From Stephanodiscus triporus (lineage: Eukaryota > Bacillariophyta > Thalassiosirophyceae > Thalassiosirales > Thalassiosiraceae), in contig JALLAZ010001024.1 of NCBI GenBank assembly GCA_036939755.1, positions 1 to 11,883 of the forward strand: a stretch of DNA of 11,883 bases. Direction: 5' to 3'. Of this stretch, positions 1 through 8,288 are shown piece by piece; within the stretch, counting starts at the first letter, position 1; every line of letters begins with the position of its first letter. The notes below the pieces were generated by a model. It had not been told where the DNA came from and made no database searches. It saw only the letters and a list, made by a program, of their open reading frames with translations. A program made the translations under genes and the position numbers.

Positions 1-599
1 CCAAAAGACAGTGTCGGTGATGGGGGGAAGTGTTATAATGAGATGGGACCGCGGCAGAACTTATGGGGTGACAATTTCACGGCATTTGGGGCAGCGAATG
101 ATGCGACAAAAAAATCAAGAAAATAAATCAGATCATGGTCTTAGGTGGCCATGGGACAATGATACAACACAACAACCAACCAAAAACAAACATGCATGAT
201 GGAGGGGGGATCATAAAGGATGTGCAACCTGACGGGGATATGAGGGGAGCATGATTGCATCAATTTTGGGGCGATCAAGCTGGGAGGAGGTTAAAAATGA
301 AATAAATAGATGAGTGTGTATATTAATTGTTTTCTTAGCCAGTTCACATAATTCAATAAAATCCTTCGACAGCGCTCTCGACCAGTCCATTGTGAAGAGG
401 TTGCACTGAGGGGTGGGCTAAAAATAACAGAGCCATGCCATAGGATCAGGCGACCGGCGACCGGCTCCACCATGGTGATGTCCTTTATGCAAAGTCTTTT
501 GTTAGGTAAAGTAGATAAATAAGAGCACGATAGATATCATACTAAGAAAATCCAATTTGTTATTTTGAACTGTAAACAGGGGTGCATACCCCAAGCTCA
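1..599. other. Intergenic stretch, no gene recognised
   Basis: No reading frame here has convincing coding character; the longest are about 60 codons and look random. The stretch has G-rich patches (for example around 200-260) and a small CGACCGG duplication near 450-463. It leads into the possible transposon end that begins around 570-600. I see no tRNA-like or promoter-like structure I could defend. Confidence 0.5.
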
Positions 600-690
600 G
601 CGGGGGTTTTGGGGGTACAATTCTGGGGGCAAACAGAATTAGTAGTATTCTGGTCATGTAGTATTTTGGTCATAGAAGTATTTCCTTCTA
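600..690 (+). repeat. Left inverted-repeat end with subterminal motifs
   Basis: The outer block GGGGGTACAAT (611-621) and the two adjacent units TAGTATTCTGGTCATG and TAGTATTTTGGTCATA (about 643-674) reappear inverted at 2241-2330. The unit length is about 16-17 bases. Similarity is read directly from the sequence. Confidence 0.6.
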
Positions 691-712
691 CTAGCTTCAT
701 CTAACAAAGTCC

Positions 713-830
713 AATCATGATACTGCTAATTCAGTCACAAAATTCAGTCACGATACTGCTATTTCAATCATGATACCGCTAAGTCAGTCACTAGTCCGGT
801 CATAGTGGTATTTGCAGGAATTAATGTACT
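713..830 (+). repeat. Cluster of short degenerate CATGATACTGCTA / TCAGTCAC motifs
   Basis: Variants of TCATGATACTGCTA and TCAGTCAC alternate three or four times, followed by CGGTCATAGTGGTATTT, which resembles the subterminal motif at 643-690. This looks like a continuation of the left subterminal array of the putative transposon. A regulatory role is not shown by the sequence. Confidence 0.5.
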
Positions 831-1732
831 GCTGAACTCACCCTAACCCAACCACTAAGCATGGTCAAGGTCAAAGAGACTACTCCTGCCTTCCTGCTGG
901 TCCTGTTTGGGGCAATCCATCCTCAAAATGCCAACATAGATTTTCATAGTTAGTGTTAAAAATCATTAAACCATTCATGACGACTCCTCCTTGTTGCTCC
1001 CATTTCAGCTCCTTTTCCCGATCCCTGGTGTATCAATTGTATCCAGGCTGATCAGTTTTGCTTGATTTTAGCATCACTAGATGACTTCAGCAATCTCAGA
1101 AGCAACTCAAAGTGGTCATCATCTGATAGTGCCAATTTGGCGTGGAAAATATGTATTTATGTATCTCTTAAGTTGAAGTGCCCAATGCAGAAGGTGCTGG
1201 AGCTAAAGAAAATTCTAACCCAGTAATTTGATGCAGGAATCTTGAGATTTCATCAGGATCCTAGACGGATTGATGACTTGATGATAGTCTCAATAGCCTG
1301 ATAAATAACTGTTGAAACAAAAAGAGATCTTGTGACATGGTGGACATGGGTGTCGTGATTACCCAGAAGAGCAAACTGGGAGTGCTAAGCGAAGAAGAAT
1401 ACCACCTTTCCCCATAATTCTCTCAATTTCAATTCAAAATAGCTGGAAAATTTTTTGCAAGAGATTCCATTTGTTTCGTGTTCCGATCGTTTACCATCTT
1501 GGAAAGTCATCAGCAGACAACACCAGAAGAATTACGAATGGATTCCTCTCGTTCTCTAGCTAGCTTTACCACAATTATTTTTAACATCATTCAAGAACTC
1601 ACCGAGAATAATTCCTTTTATGGGGGGGGGAATTCGATGGTTCCTCTTAATCAGTTCCACTGTTGCTCTAAAATGCACCTACAAAACAAAACAAACAAGA
1701 ACAATGGCATTATTAGACTTCGTTGTTGTCGT

Positions 1733-1898
1733 GCTGATCAAAATAGCGTCACAGGAAATCATATTTACGCCTCACTGTGAAGAAGTAAACGATGCGCATT
1801 GATCTTGGCGTCATGATTGATGTCAGAGTTTTTTTCGTGCCACCAAAACTTGTTGCGCAATCACAATCCCCAGCTGCAAGCCGACCACCAAACCCTCA
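1733..1898 (+). repeat. Degenerate direct repeat, copy A (offset to copy B about 201 bp)
   Basis: Copy A shares a run of blocks in the same order with 1934-2100: GATC..AATAGC, GGAAATCA, GCCTC..CACTG, GATG(C/T)GC(A/G)TTGATCT, TGAT(G)TC, a T-run, CACCAAAACT, TCACAAT(C/T)CC and ACCAAACC. No coding frame explains the similarity. It lies inside the putative transposon. Confidence 0.7.
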
Positions 1899-1933
1899 AT
1901 GACTGTGTGTCATCATTCAATCTTTGATATTAC

Positions 1934-2100
1934 GCCGATCGCGATAGCATCGCGGGAAATCAGAATCATGCCTCCTTGCACTGAGATAATAGATGTGCGT
2001 TGATCTCAGGGTAATGAATGATGTCTGTTTTTTTTTCGGGACACCAAAACTGGCTGCTCAATCACAATTCCCATTCGCACTTCGACAACCAAACCGTCTC
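1934..2100 (+). repeat. Degenerate direct repeat, copy B
   Basis: This is the partner of 1733-1898. The order of blocks is conserved, with scattered substitutions and small indels, so the duplication is old. Each copy has a T-rich run followed by CACCAAAACT. Confidence 0.7.
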
Positions 2101-2240
2101 ACTTACCTAGCAGAACCTATGTCCATTGCATGAGCTTAGAGAATGTATGGTGATGGGGTGGGTGGAGTTGTTGCGCACAGGATAATTTTTGGACTTTTTT
2201 GGAATCCCATAGCATTCCATCACAGGTCAAAAAAGGTGGT

Positions 2241-2356
2241 TATGACTGAAATACTACTATGACCAAAATACCACTAATTCATCATTACCCGATTCTGCGG
2301 TCCGAAGCTCATACATCATATTGTACCCCCCTGTAAACAGGCACTTAAACCCCCAC
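2241..2356 (-). repeat. Right inverted-repeat end with subterminal motifs
   Basis: This is the mirror image of 600-690. It has the 17-base units ATGACTGAAATACTACT and ATGACCAAAATACCACT, then an unmatched spacer, then ATTGTACCCCC (2320-2330), CTGTAAACAGG (2331-2341) and AAACCCCCAC (2347-2356). Confidence 0.6.
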
Positions 2357-2746
2357 AATCCTCGTGAGGAGAGACACACGATATATGCCATTTGTTCATT
2401 GCATCACATCCTCAAATTGTACTGATGAATTATTACATTCAATCATCATTTACATGAGTCATATTGTAATGGAGCAGGTTTCATTGACTATCGTGGTAGT
2501 ACTAATATGTTTAGAACATCTTAAAAGGGCCTTCGATTTTGGTTAAAACAGACGCAAAAAACCGATGGCATCATGTTGATTGGAATAAAATGGCAGGAAT
2601 GTTGCCGCCCTGTTTCTTTCTTGTGCAACGTCATCGGTCAACGCGTGCACATCAATTCAGGTACATGTAAAGTAATCTGAAAATGAATGCAATCTTCTCC
2701 TTCATAACTGACAGCCTCCTCCCCCCGCCCAAAGTCAATCTCATCA
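2357..2746. other. Intergenic stretch downstream of the JmjC gene
   Basis: This AT-rich sequence lies between the right edge of the putative transposon and the stop codon of the minus-strand JmjC gene. It should hold that gene's 3' UTR. No gene, tRNA or clear repeat is visible. Small frames here (for example 2364-2546 plus) look random. Confidence 0.5.
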
Positions 2747-4474
2747 TCATCCCGACCCTCTCCTCTCCGCGGTTCGATGCTCTCCCCACTTCTCTCGCTT
2801 TGACTTCGACGATTTTTTCCGTCGATCCTCGTCTTCATCGTCCTCCTCCTCCACTGCTGCCCCCTCCCCCCTCTTCCCCCGCTCCCCCCTCTCCTTCCGC
2901 CTCCTCTCTCTCTCCTCCCTCTTCCTCCTCCATCTCCTCTGCTCCTCCGGATCGTCCTCCCACATCACGTGCCCGTCCACGTCGTTCAGGTCTCTCGCCC
3001 TGCGCGCCAGGTCAGGATGGGCCTCCCCGAGCTTCCTCAGCCACGTGCATGCCATCTTCTTCCTGCCCCCCCTCGTCGCGCGCCACACGTCGTCGAAGTT
3101 ACGTCGGGAGCAGTAATTCTGGGTGACTCCCACGGTGTGCGTGACGTTCAATACCGCGTGCCACCAGCCGCGGGGCACGTACACGGTCTCCCCTGGATAC
3201 TGTGTGAACTCGTAGCACTCGAGGTCGGCGTACGGGTCCCCCCTCCTCCCACCGCCACCGCCACCGCCACCACCGTCATCCCCCCCCCCCAACGCCACTG
3301 TCGCTGCTGCCACCGCCGCCGCCTTACGCTTGATTCTCGGCAGTATCACCGTAAAGTAGTGCACTGCCTCGTCATCCTCCCCCCTCAGGACCAGACCCCG
3401 CCCCCTCGCCGCCTCCCTCGAGGTGCGCGGGGGGAAGAGCGCCCACCGCTTCACCCCGTGCACCACCGTGTTCCAGGCGCTCGTGCCAAGCGGATCCACG
3501 TGTACTGTCGTGCCGCTCCTCTCCGGACCGACGAGGAACCACCGGTATGGCGGACGGCGCGTCTCCCCCACGAGGCCTAGTAGGTCCTCGTCGAAGTACT
3601 CGGGCACGTCGTAGTCGTCCAGGAGCCTCCGCGAGCGTCGGCATTCGTCGAAGGTCGCGTCGAACACGTAAAGGGGGGAGTCGTCCCGGTTGCGCTCGAG
3701 ATACCGGAGGAAGTGTCGCAGGCGCATTCGCACCGAGCGGCCGTCGTCGTCCTCGCCGCACTTGAACCTAACGTCCGACAGGACCGGATCCGCGAGGAGG
3801 GAGGGTATCGACCAGTTCCGCACGGCGGGCCAGGCCCTTCCCCTCCTTCCCGGCGCCGACGTCGTCGTCGTCGTCGTGTTGTTCGGCGAGGACGACGACG
3901 ATGGATCGTCGCCGTCTTGACGTCGTCGCAGTCCCCGGCCGTCGTCGGCATCGCGCGCGACGAGTCGCTCGCGGCACTCCCTCTTTTCGTCGTCGTCCTT
4001 CTTCTCCTCGTCGTCAGCCATCGGGCCGCCGCCGTCTCTCCCGGCGAAGATCTCGCCATGCGGTATGCCCCGTATGACGACGGGGACGCCGGACGACTCA
4101 TACAGCTCCTTGAAGTCCCGGGGGGAGAGGTCGGACGCGTCGAGGACCACGGGGCACATCGTCGTCGTCGTCGTCGCCCCCCCCGTCCCTGTCCCTCCTC
4201 CCCCCGCGCCCTCCCGTCGTCGTCGTCGAAGGTCCTCGCGGCCCATCCGCACGGCCTCCTCCCGGCCAATGCTCCACTCCTCCGTTTCCGTTCCCCCGTC
4301 TTTGTCCGTCCGCGCCCCCGTTCCGGCGGTAAAGCAGGAGTAGGGACGGTGGTCGACGCCGAGGACGCCCTCCGCGTACGCGCCGAACGAGCGCGCGAGG
4401 CCGTCCCGCTCCCAGTCCCGGAGGGAGGGGCGGTGGAGTCGCCTCGCGCGGGAGGAGCTCTCCTCCCATCCCAT
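2747..4474 (-). CDS. JMJD6-type JmjC domain 2-oxoglutarate/Fe(II)-dependent oxygenase
   Basis: A 575-residue protein of the JMJD6 group. Known members are nuclear Fe(II)/2-oxoglutarate oxygenases that hydroxylate lysines in RNA-processing proteins; a second activity, arginine demethylation, is debated. Residues 14-32 resemble the JMJD6 N-terminus (RPSLRDW). FKCGEDDDG begins at 237, followed by DDSPLYVFD and RRPPYRWF. The cupin core has the iron ligands H325, D327 (HVDPLGTSAWN) and H439 (GWWHAVLN), with co-substrate residues N335, K342 and T451, each at the spacing seen in human JMJD6. Human JMJD6 is about 403 residues. The extra length comes from acidic/Ser/Thr inserts before residue 237, a Gly-rich insert between the two halves of the core, and a charged C-terminal tail. 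I see no convincing intron, but an insert might be one. The ATG at 4474 precedes the conserved N-terminal block; the frame stays open for some distance upstream without an ATG I could find. The locus is far more GC-rich than its neighbours. Confidence 0.9.
   Translation of the reverse strand: MGWEESSSRARRLHRPSLRDWERDGLARSFGAYAEGVLGVDHRPYSCFTAGTGARTDKDGGTETEEWSIGREEAVRMGREDLRRRRREGAGGGGTGTGGATTTTTMCPVVLDASDLSPRDFKELYESSGVPVVIRGIPHGEIFAGRDGGGPMADDEEKKDDDEKRECRERLVARDADDGRGLRRRQDGDDPSSSSSPNNTTTTTTSAPGRRGRAWPAVRNWSIPSLLADPVLSDVRFKCGEDDDGRSVRMRLRHFLRYLERNRDDSPLYVFDATFDECRRSRRLLDDYDVPEYFDEDLLGLVGETRRPPYRWFLVGPERSGTTVHVDPLGTSAWNTVVHGVKRWALFPPRTSREAARGRGLVLRGEDDEAVHYFTVILPRIKRKAAAVAAATVALGGGDDGGGGGGGGGRRGDPYADLECYEFTQYPGETVYVPRGWWHAVLNVTHTVGVTQNYCSRRNFDDVWRATRGGRKKMACTWLRKLGEAHPDLARRARDLNDVDGHVMWEDDPEEQRRWRRKREERERRRKERGERGKRGEGAAVEEEDDEDEDRRKKSSKSKREKWGEHRTAERRGSG
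3250..3310. repeat. CCACCG microsatellite and C homopolymer inside the JmjC gene
   Basis: A run of ACCGCC units (about 3251-3273) is followed by 11 consecutive C at 3280-3290 and more CCGCC units. On the coding strand this gives the Gly-run and Ala-rich insert between the two halves of the JmjC core. A homopolymer of this length is prone to slippage and to sequencing error. Confidence 0.8.
3858..3905. repeat. GTC/GAC trinucleotide repeats inside the JmjC gene
   Basis: Consecutive GTC units (about 3861-3877) and GAC units (about 3889-3901) encode the Ser-run and Thr-run of the first insert. A further GTC run lies near 4159-4175 and encodes a Thr-run just upstream of the conserved VVLDASDLS block. 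Confidence 0.75.
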
Positions 4475-4735
4475 GCTTCGCCCTGCAGGTCTGCGATTAT
4501 TCCTCGCCCTGCTGGGTGGGTGGGTCGCGTTCTTTTTATTTGAGGCGCGCCCGATATTTCCTGACCTCTCGCTCTTTGTCCTGTATTATTATGTAATTCC
4601 TATGTAAATCCTTATTGTTCAAAAAGCCCAACGCTAACATTCTCTCTCCCGCCCCTCCCCAAAACCTCCTCCATGAGAGACTTCACACACACACACCGCA
4701 GACTCGGATAGTACGGATAGCACATTGTCAATGAC
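4475..4735. promoter_or_regulatory. Divergent intergenic region between the JmjC and MATE genes
   Basis: These 261 bp must hold the 5' UTRs and promoters of both genes, which are transcribed away from each other. TTTTTATTT at 4534-4542 (AAATAAAAA toward the JmjC gene) and an AT-rich stretch at 4580-4620 are possible core elements, though neither is a clean TATA box. A CA dinucleotide run lies at about 4683-4696 in the probable MATE leader. Individual elements are not proven by the sequence. Confidence 0.5.
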
Positions 4736-7700
4736 ATGGATGCGCTGGCTGATCGCCACTTGAATACCATCGACGCGATGGATGAAAACTTCAATGACTA
4801 CGTTGCTACCACCACCGATCCAGGAAACTCCCTGTTCCTTATCGCCCTCTTGATATGCATCATTTCAATCGTGGCGTTACCTCTGTGTGTTTCATGCCTC
4901 AGACGGATCAGGAAGCGTCGAGATAAACGTACCAGCGATACTAGTAGGGTGGATGATCGCATTGGGGACATCGAAATAGCTCTTTGTACTATTCCAGATG
5001 TCAATGACACACAGACTACGGCGATGTCATTAGAGCAGCTCGGAATCGACCACGATGAAGAGCGTTCAACGACATCATCGATACTGACGCGGGTCGCACA
5101 CGACGCACGCCTAGGGAGCGCAGGTTTCCTATGCACTTGGTTTCTTTCCTTTTGGCCGATAGCAAACTTCGACAACGAAATGAACCGAATATTGAGACTT
5201 GCTATCCCCTTCACATTTTCTGCAGTTGCACACACCGGCTCCGAATTGGCAGTTCTTGCCATTATTTCACACACATTGGGGACTGATGATATGGTTGCCT
5301 ATGCCATGGTGGGATCAATCATTTCAGTTAGTTCTAGCTTTATGGGTGGATGGGTGGAAGCCATCAGCTCGTTGGGGAGTATGGCCTATGGCGCGAGGAA
5401 TTACAAATTGACGGGGCATTATCTACAGATATCCTGTGTCGCATACACATTGTGCGAAATCCCAATTGCATTTGTATGGTTTCACTACATGGGAAAGATC
5501 CTACTCCTCATGGGATTTGACGAGTCGGTTGCAATCATAGGAAAAAATTACGTATGGGTGGGAGTGTTAATCACAATGATGTCGAAGTTGAACATGGGGG
5601 TGATGGAGTTCCTGGCAGTAATTGAGAAGGAGGCTTACGCAAACATTATGTACTGCATCAGCTGCTTCCTTGGTGTAGGATTGGTGGCGCCAGTTGCAAT
5701 AATGATGGATACACGCTTGGAAGAAGTGGGTCTTATCCTGTTACTCAACCAGGCTCTGCTCTTTGCCCTCAATGTTCTAATCCCTGCCAAAATGGGATGG
5801 CTTAAAGATTTTGAGGGTGGATTATTCAAAGAGTTGTCCTTTGAAAGTCTGTCAGTCGCAAACGAGGTTTTTCAGGTGGCCCTGCCACTTGCCTTTGGGA
5901 ATCTTTTAGCGAACGCTGAGTGGGAGGCCTTAACAATCTTAGCTGCAATATTGGGGCCCGCAGAGGCTGCCACCTGGTCAGTCATGAACTACGTGTGGAC
6001 CTTTTTTGAATCAACAACAGAGGCAATCGGGGATGCGAGTGAGATACGGGTTGCGAATCATCTAGGAAAGGGCCATCCCGACATTGCGAAGCTAAGTGGC
6101 TACAAAGCAATGTTCCTCGCAGCCATCACAACGGGTTCAGCATCCGCCATATTCATTAGTTTGGCTAATGTCTTGCCACATTTGCTTACTAACGATGCCA
6201 CTATCCAAAAGGTAGGGATCCAAACACATTGGCATTGCCCAATCTTGACTTTCGTTCACCCTCGCGCAAATTAATCTTACGTTGAACATTGATAAATGCA
6301 CGTCGCAGATGTTGGTTGAACTGTTTCCATTACTTGCTTTAGGAAATGTTACAATGTCGATGGGGATGGTGTGTTGGGCTATTGTTGGTGCACAGGGACG
6401 GTATCGTCTGTCAACGACGATAGCAACTTCATGCGCGTTTTTCATAACCATCCCTATTGCAGCAGTCTCAACTTTTATGAGAGTTGATCTTCAGGGCCTC
6501 ACCTTTGCGGTTGTTGTTGGGTACACTGTCACGGCAATGTTACTATCATTGTGTGTACTGATGTCAGATTGGAAAGCATTGGCAGAAAAGATTAGCGAAG
6601 AAATGAATGACTCGTCTTCATGTGCCTCGGGCTTAATCAAGTTGCGTCCAGAGACACCACCGATAACCCCGTCTGCAATGATAACTTCATACGCACCACC
6701 AATCAACCCACCCTTAAGACCTGGAATTTTTGCAAGTCATTTAGAAATATCTTACTGCCAATTGATGCCAACGCTAAGAGTAAGCACAGACAATGTTCTA
6801 GGAGAAGTTTTGAACTCAGTGCCACTGCCACCAGTGCTTGCTGTAGCTCCTCCAGTCATGTTGCCATCTCCCGAGGAAGCTAGAGTCATGCTTTCGCCTC
6901 TGTACCAGAATAACTGCCCAAAAATTTTAGACAAAAGCATTCTTTTGCCACTGAGGGTGGATCCAGAAATGATTGCGGCAGCTCCTTCAGCTGCTGCTGA
7001 CAAGTCGCCAGCTCTTGCACTCAGCATGTCCTCAATGCATTCAACTGAGTCAACTGAGAAATCAGCGCTACCGCATAAGCTGGAGGAAGATGAGCTATCT
7101 AATAAACCAGAATTGTCTGTGGCATCAAATGCAATACTATTTGATGTACCTGCATTGCTGGTCAATAAAACCACGCTTCATCAGCCTGCACTCAAGTCAT
7201 CATTCAAAGAAGTTGAGCTGTATCTTCCAGAGGCCATTCTAGAACTACCAGTCTTAATTACTGCACGTCCTTCGGATGAGTTGCAGGCTGTCGAATCAGA
7301 CATTCCTTCAATGTCATCGCCCGAGCCAACTAATGGTGCAGTGCTGTCACCTGCGCCAGAGGCAAACGAGCCACAAAAAATAACCACAGCCTCGGATCTA
7401 GTTCTTGCAAGTAAATTGCTTGAGACACCCACCATTCATGTGTTGCTTGAAAATTCAGCATCGCTTGCTAAGATTGCGGCCAAACCAGCAGCGTTTGATA
7501 TTATAACGGAGTCGCCCGTGGCCATTTTACCATCGCCCCCATTAATTGTTGGAGTTTCTTCTGAAGAGCCACTACCTGATGCGCTGATACTGCCAATGTC
7601 ACCCTCGGAGCCAAATGAGAAAGCAGTGCCTGCACTGCTGGTTGCCAGTACAGCCACATGTCCGGATCCTGTGGCCAAGCAAACCCCTATTGATACTGCG

Positions 7701-8288
7701 AATAATGTCGAGGATGATGTTAACCCAACGAGCAGTGTCAAAAGTAATGGCTGCATAGGAGATGTGCTCGCATCATCATCGGCGTCGGTATACGCTCCCC
7801 AGTTGAGTAGCGTCCGCGACGATGATTTTATGGAGGATGTGATCACGTTGTCTTCGTTGGTAAAAGAAGACCCAGTGCTGACAGAAGAATCACCGGTCAC
7901 ACCAAATATCCCCGTGTCAGTCATTGATACTGATACAAACACGCTTCCTGAGATTGCGGTCGAGCCAAGGTTCGATAATATTGCTATGGACCATCATGGT
8001 GAATACGATCCCACGGCGGATGCTAACCCAACGAGCAGTGACAGCAACCATGGCATCATAGAAGAAGTAACCAGGTCATCATCATCATCATCTTTGTACA
8101 AAGATGCGCTGTCAACGATCGATGTAATTGAGATGAAGTCTCGCGACGAGCATTATCCTGGTCGGGATGTTAACCCAAAGAGCTGTGACGATAAACTTAA
8201 GAGCAGTGACAGCAAGGACGGCATCATAGAAGAGGTAATCAAGTCATCATTATCATTCTACTATGATGCAATGATGGACTTGGACTAG
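4736..8288 (+). CDS. MATE-family transporter with long repetitive C-terminal tail (two exons)
   Basis: Exons 4736-6211 and 6309-8288 give 1151 residues. MATE transporters export organic cations or drugs, driven by H+ or Na+; the substrate here is unknown. Residues 32-54 form an extra N-terminal hydrophobic segment followed by a basic RRIRKRR stretch. The MATE core runs from about 149 (MNRILRLAIP) to about 590. Its second half starts at about 376 and has the typical LPLAFGNLL, ILGPAEAA and VANHLGKGHP blocks, and it is completed by exon 2 (LLALGNVTMSMGM). Residues 592-1151 are Ser/Pro/Glu/Asp-rich, contain no membrane segment and carry degenerate internal repeats; family members are usually about 450-600 residues in all. 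The start is the first ATG after an in-frame TAG at 4718. Base composition is far less GC-rich than the divergent JmjC neighbour. The transporter assignment is strong; membrane location and function of the tail are not known. Confidence 0.85.
6212..6308 (+). other. Spliceosomal intron in the MATE gene
   Basis: The junctions are AAG|GTAGGG at 6211/6212 and TCGCAG|ATG at 6308/6309. The intron is 97 nt and phase 0. Removing it joins two frames that each hold part of the last MATE repeat (TIQK joined to MLVELFPLLAL), restoring a continuous transporter. Since 97 is not a multiple of three, an unspliced message would stop at 6272-6274, before the final membrane segments. TTGAAC around 6282-6287 is a possible branch site, about 20 nt before the acceptor. 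Confidence 0.85.
7302..7640 (+). repeat. Imperfect coding repeat pair in the MATE tail (MSSPEP / MSPSEP)
   Basis: The segment around 7302-7345 (PSMSSPEPTNGAV) resembles that around 7590-7632 (PMSPSEPNEKAV) at both nucleotide and protein level. A second pair is GATTGCGG-containing: about 7466-7500 (KIAAKPAAFD) and 7940-7975 (EIAVEPRFD). The tail therefore seems to have grown partly by internal duplication. Confidence 0.55.
7711..8280 (+). repeat. Three degenerate coding repeats at the end of the MATE tail
   Basis: Copies begin at about 7711, 8017 and 8163. Each opens with GATG(T/C)TAACCCAA(C/A)GAGC and runs through a GGC(T)..CATAG block and a TCATCAT-rich block. In protein terms the frame is D-x-NP-(T/K)-S, then G-x-I-x-(D/E)-(E/D)-V, then a Ser-run and an aromatic or Tyr residue, at residues about 960, 1062 and 1111. 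Copies 2 and 3 share GGCATCATAGAAGA(A/G)GTAA exactly. Confidence 0.75.

Larger units (their letters stand above)
600..2356. mobile_element. Putative non-autonomous DNA transposon with imperfect terminal inverted repeats
   Basis: The left end (from about 600) carries GCGGGGGTTT, then GGGGGTACAAT at 611-621. The right end carries the reverse complements: ATTGTACCCCC at 2320-2330 and AAACCCCCAC at 2347-2356. Just inside each end, in mirrored orientation, are matching arrays: 636-685 and 2241-2280 share the motif GTATTTTGGTCATAG and the block GAATTAGT(A/G)GTATT. Inverted ends with subterminal motif arrays and no transposase-like frame are typical of non-autonomous DNA elements, so the identity is inferred. 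The largest internal frame (1478-1780) matches nothing I know. Exact ends are uncertain because the two sides differ by an insertion or deletion, and no clear target-site duplication flanks 600-2356. Confidence 0.4.

Noticed and set aside
713..830. CRISPR-like array
   Set aside because: The units are short, degenerate and not separated by unique spacers of even length, and the window is eukaryotic. They fit subterminal transposon motifs better.
1478..1780. 100-codon plus-strand frame as a possible transposase or small protein
   Set aside because: It has no recognisable motif, is AT-rich with a G-run of 9 inside, and overlaps a degenerate non-coding repeat. I treat it as random.
3713..4543. 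276-codon plus-strand frame opposite the JmjC gene
   Set aside because: It is Arg/Pro/Val-rich with no domain, and it is a by-product of the GC-rich, stop-poor antisense of a well-supported gene. The same holds for 2683-3126, 2969-3580 and 3577-4269.
6752..7942. Nearly continuous minus-strand open frames across the MATE tail (140, 84 and 168 codons in the same frame)
   Set aside because: They arise because Ser/Thr/Pro/Ala codons read open on the opposite strand. They are interrupted by stops and have no conserved motif. The plus-strand frame is continuous with the transporter.
6282..8288. A separate gene starting near 6282
   Set aside because: The upstream part of this frame before 6309 lies in the intron. 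From 6309 it encodes the missing last helices of the MATE core, so it is exon 2 rather than a second gene.
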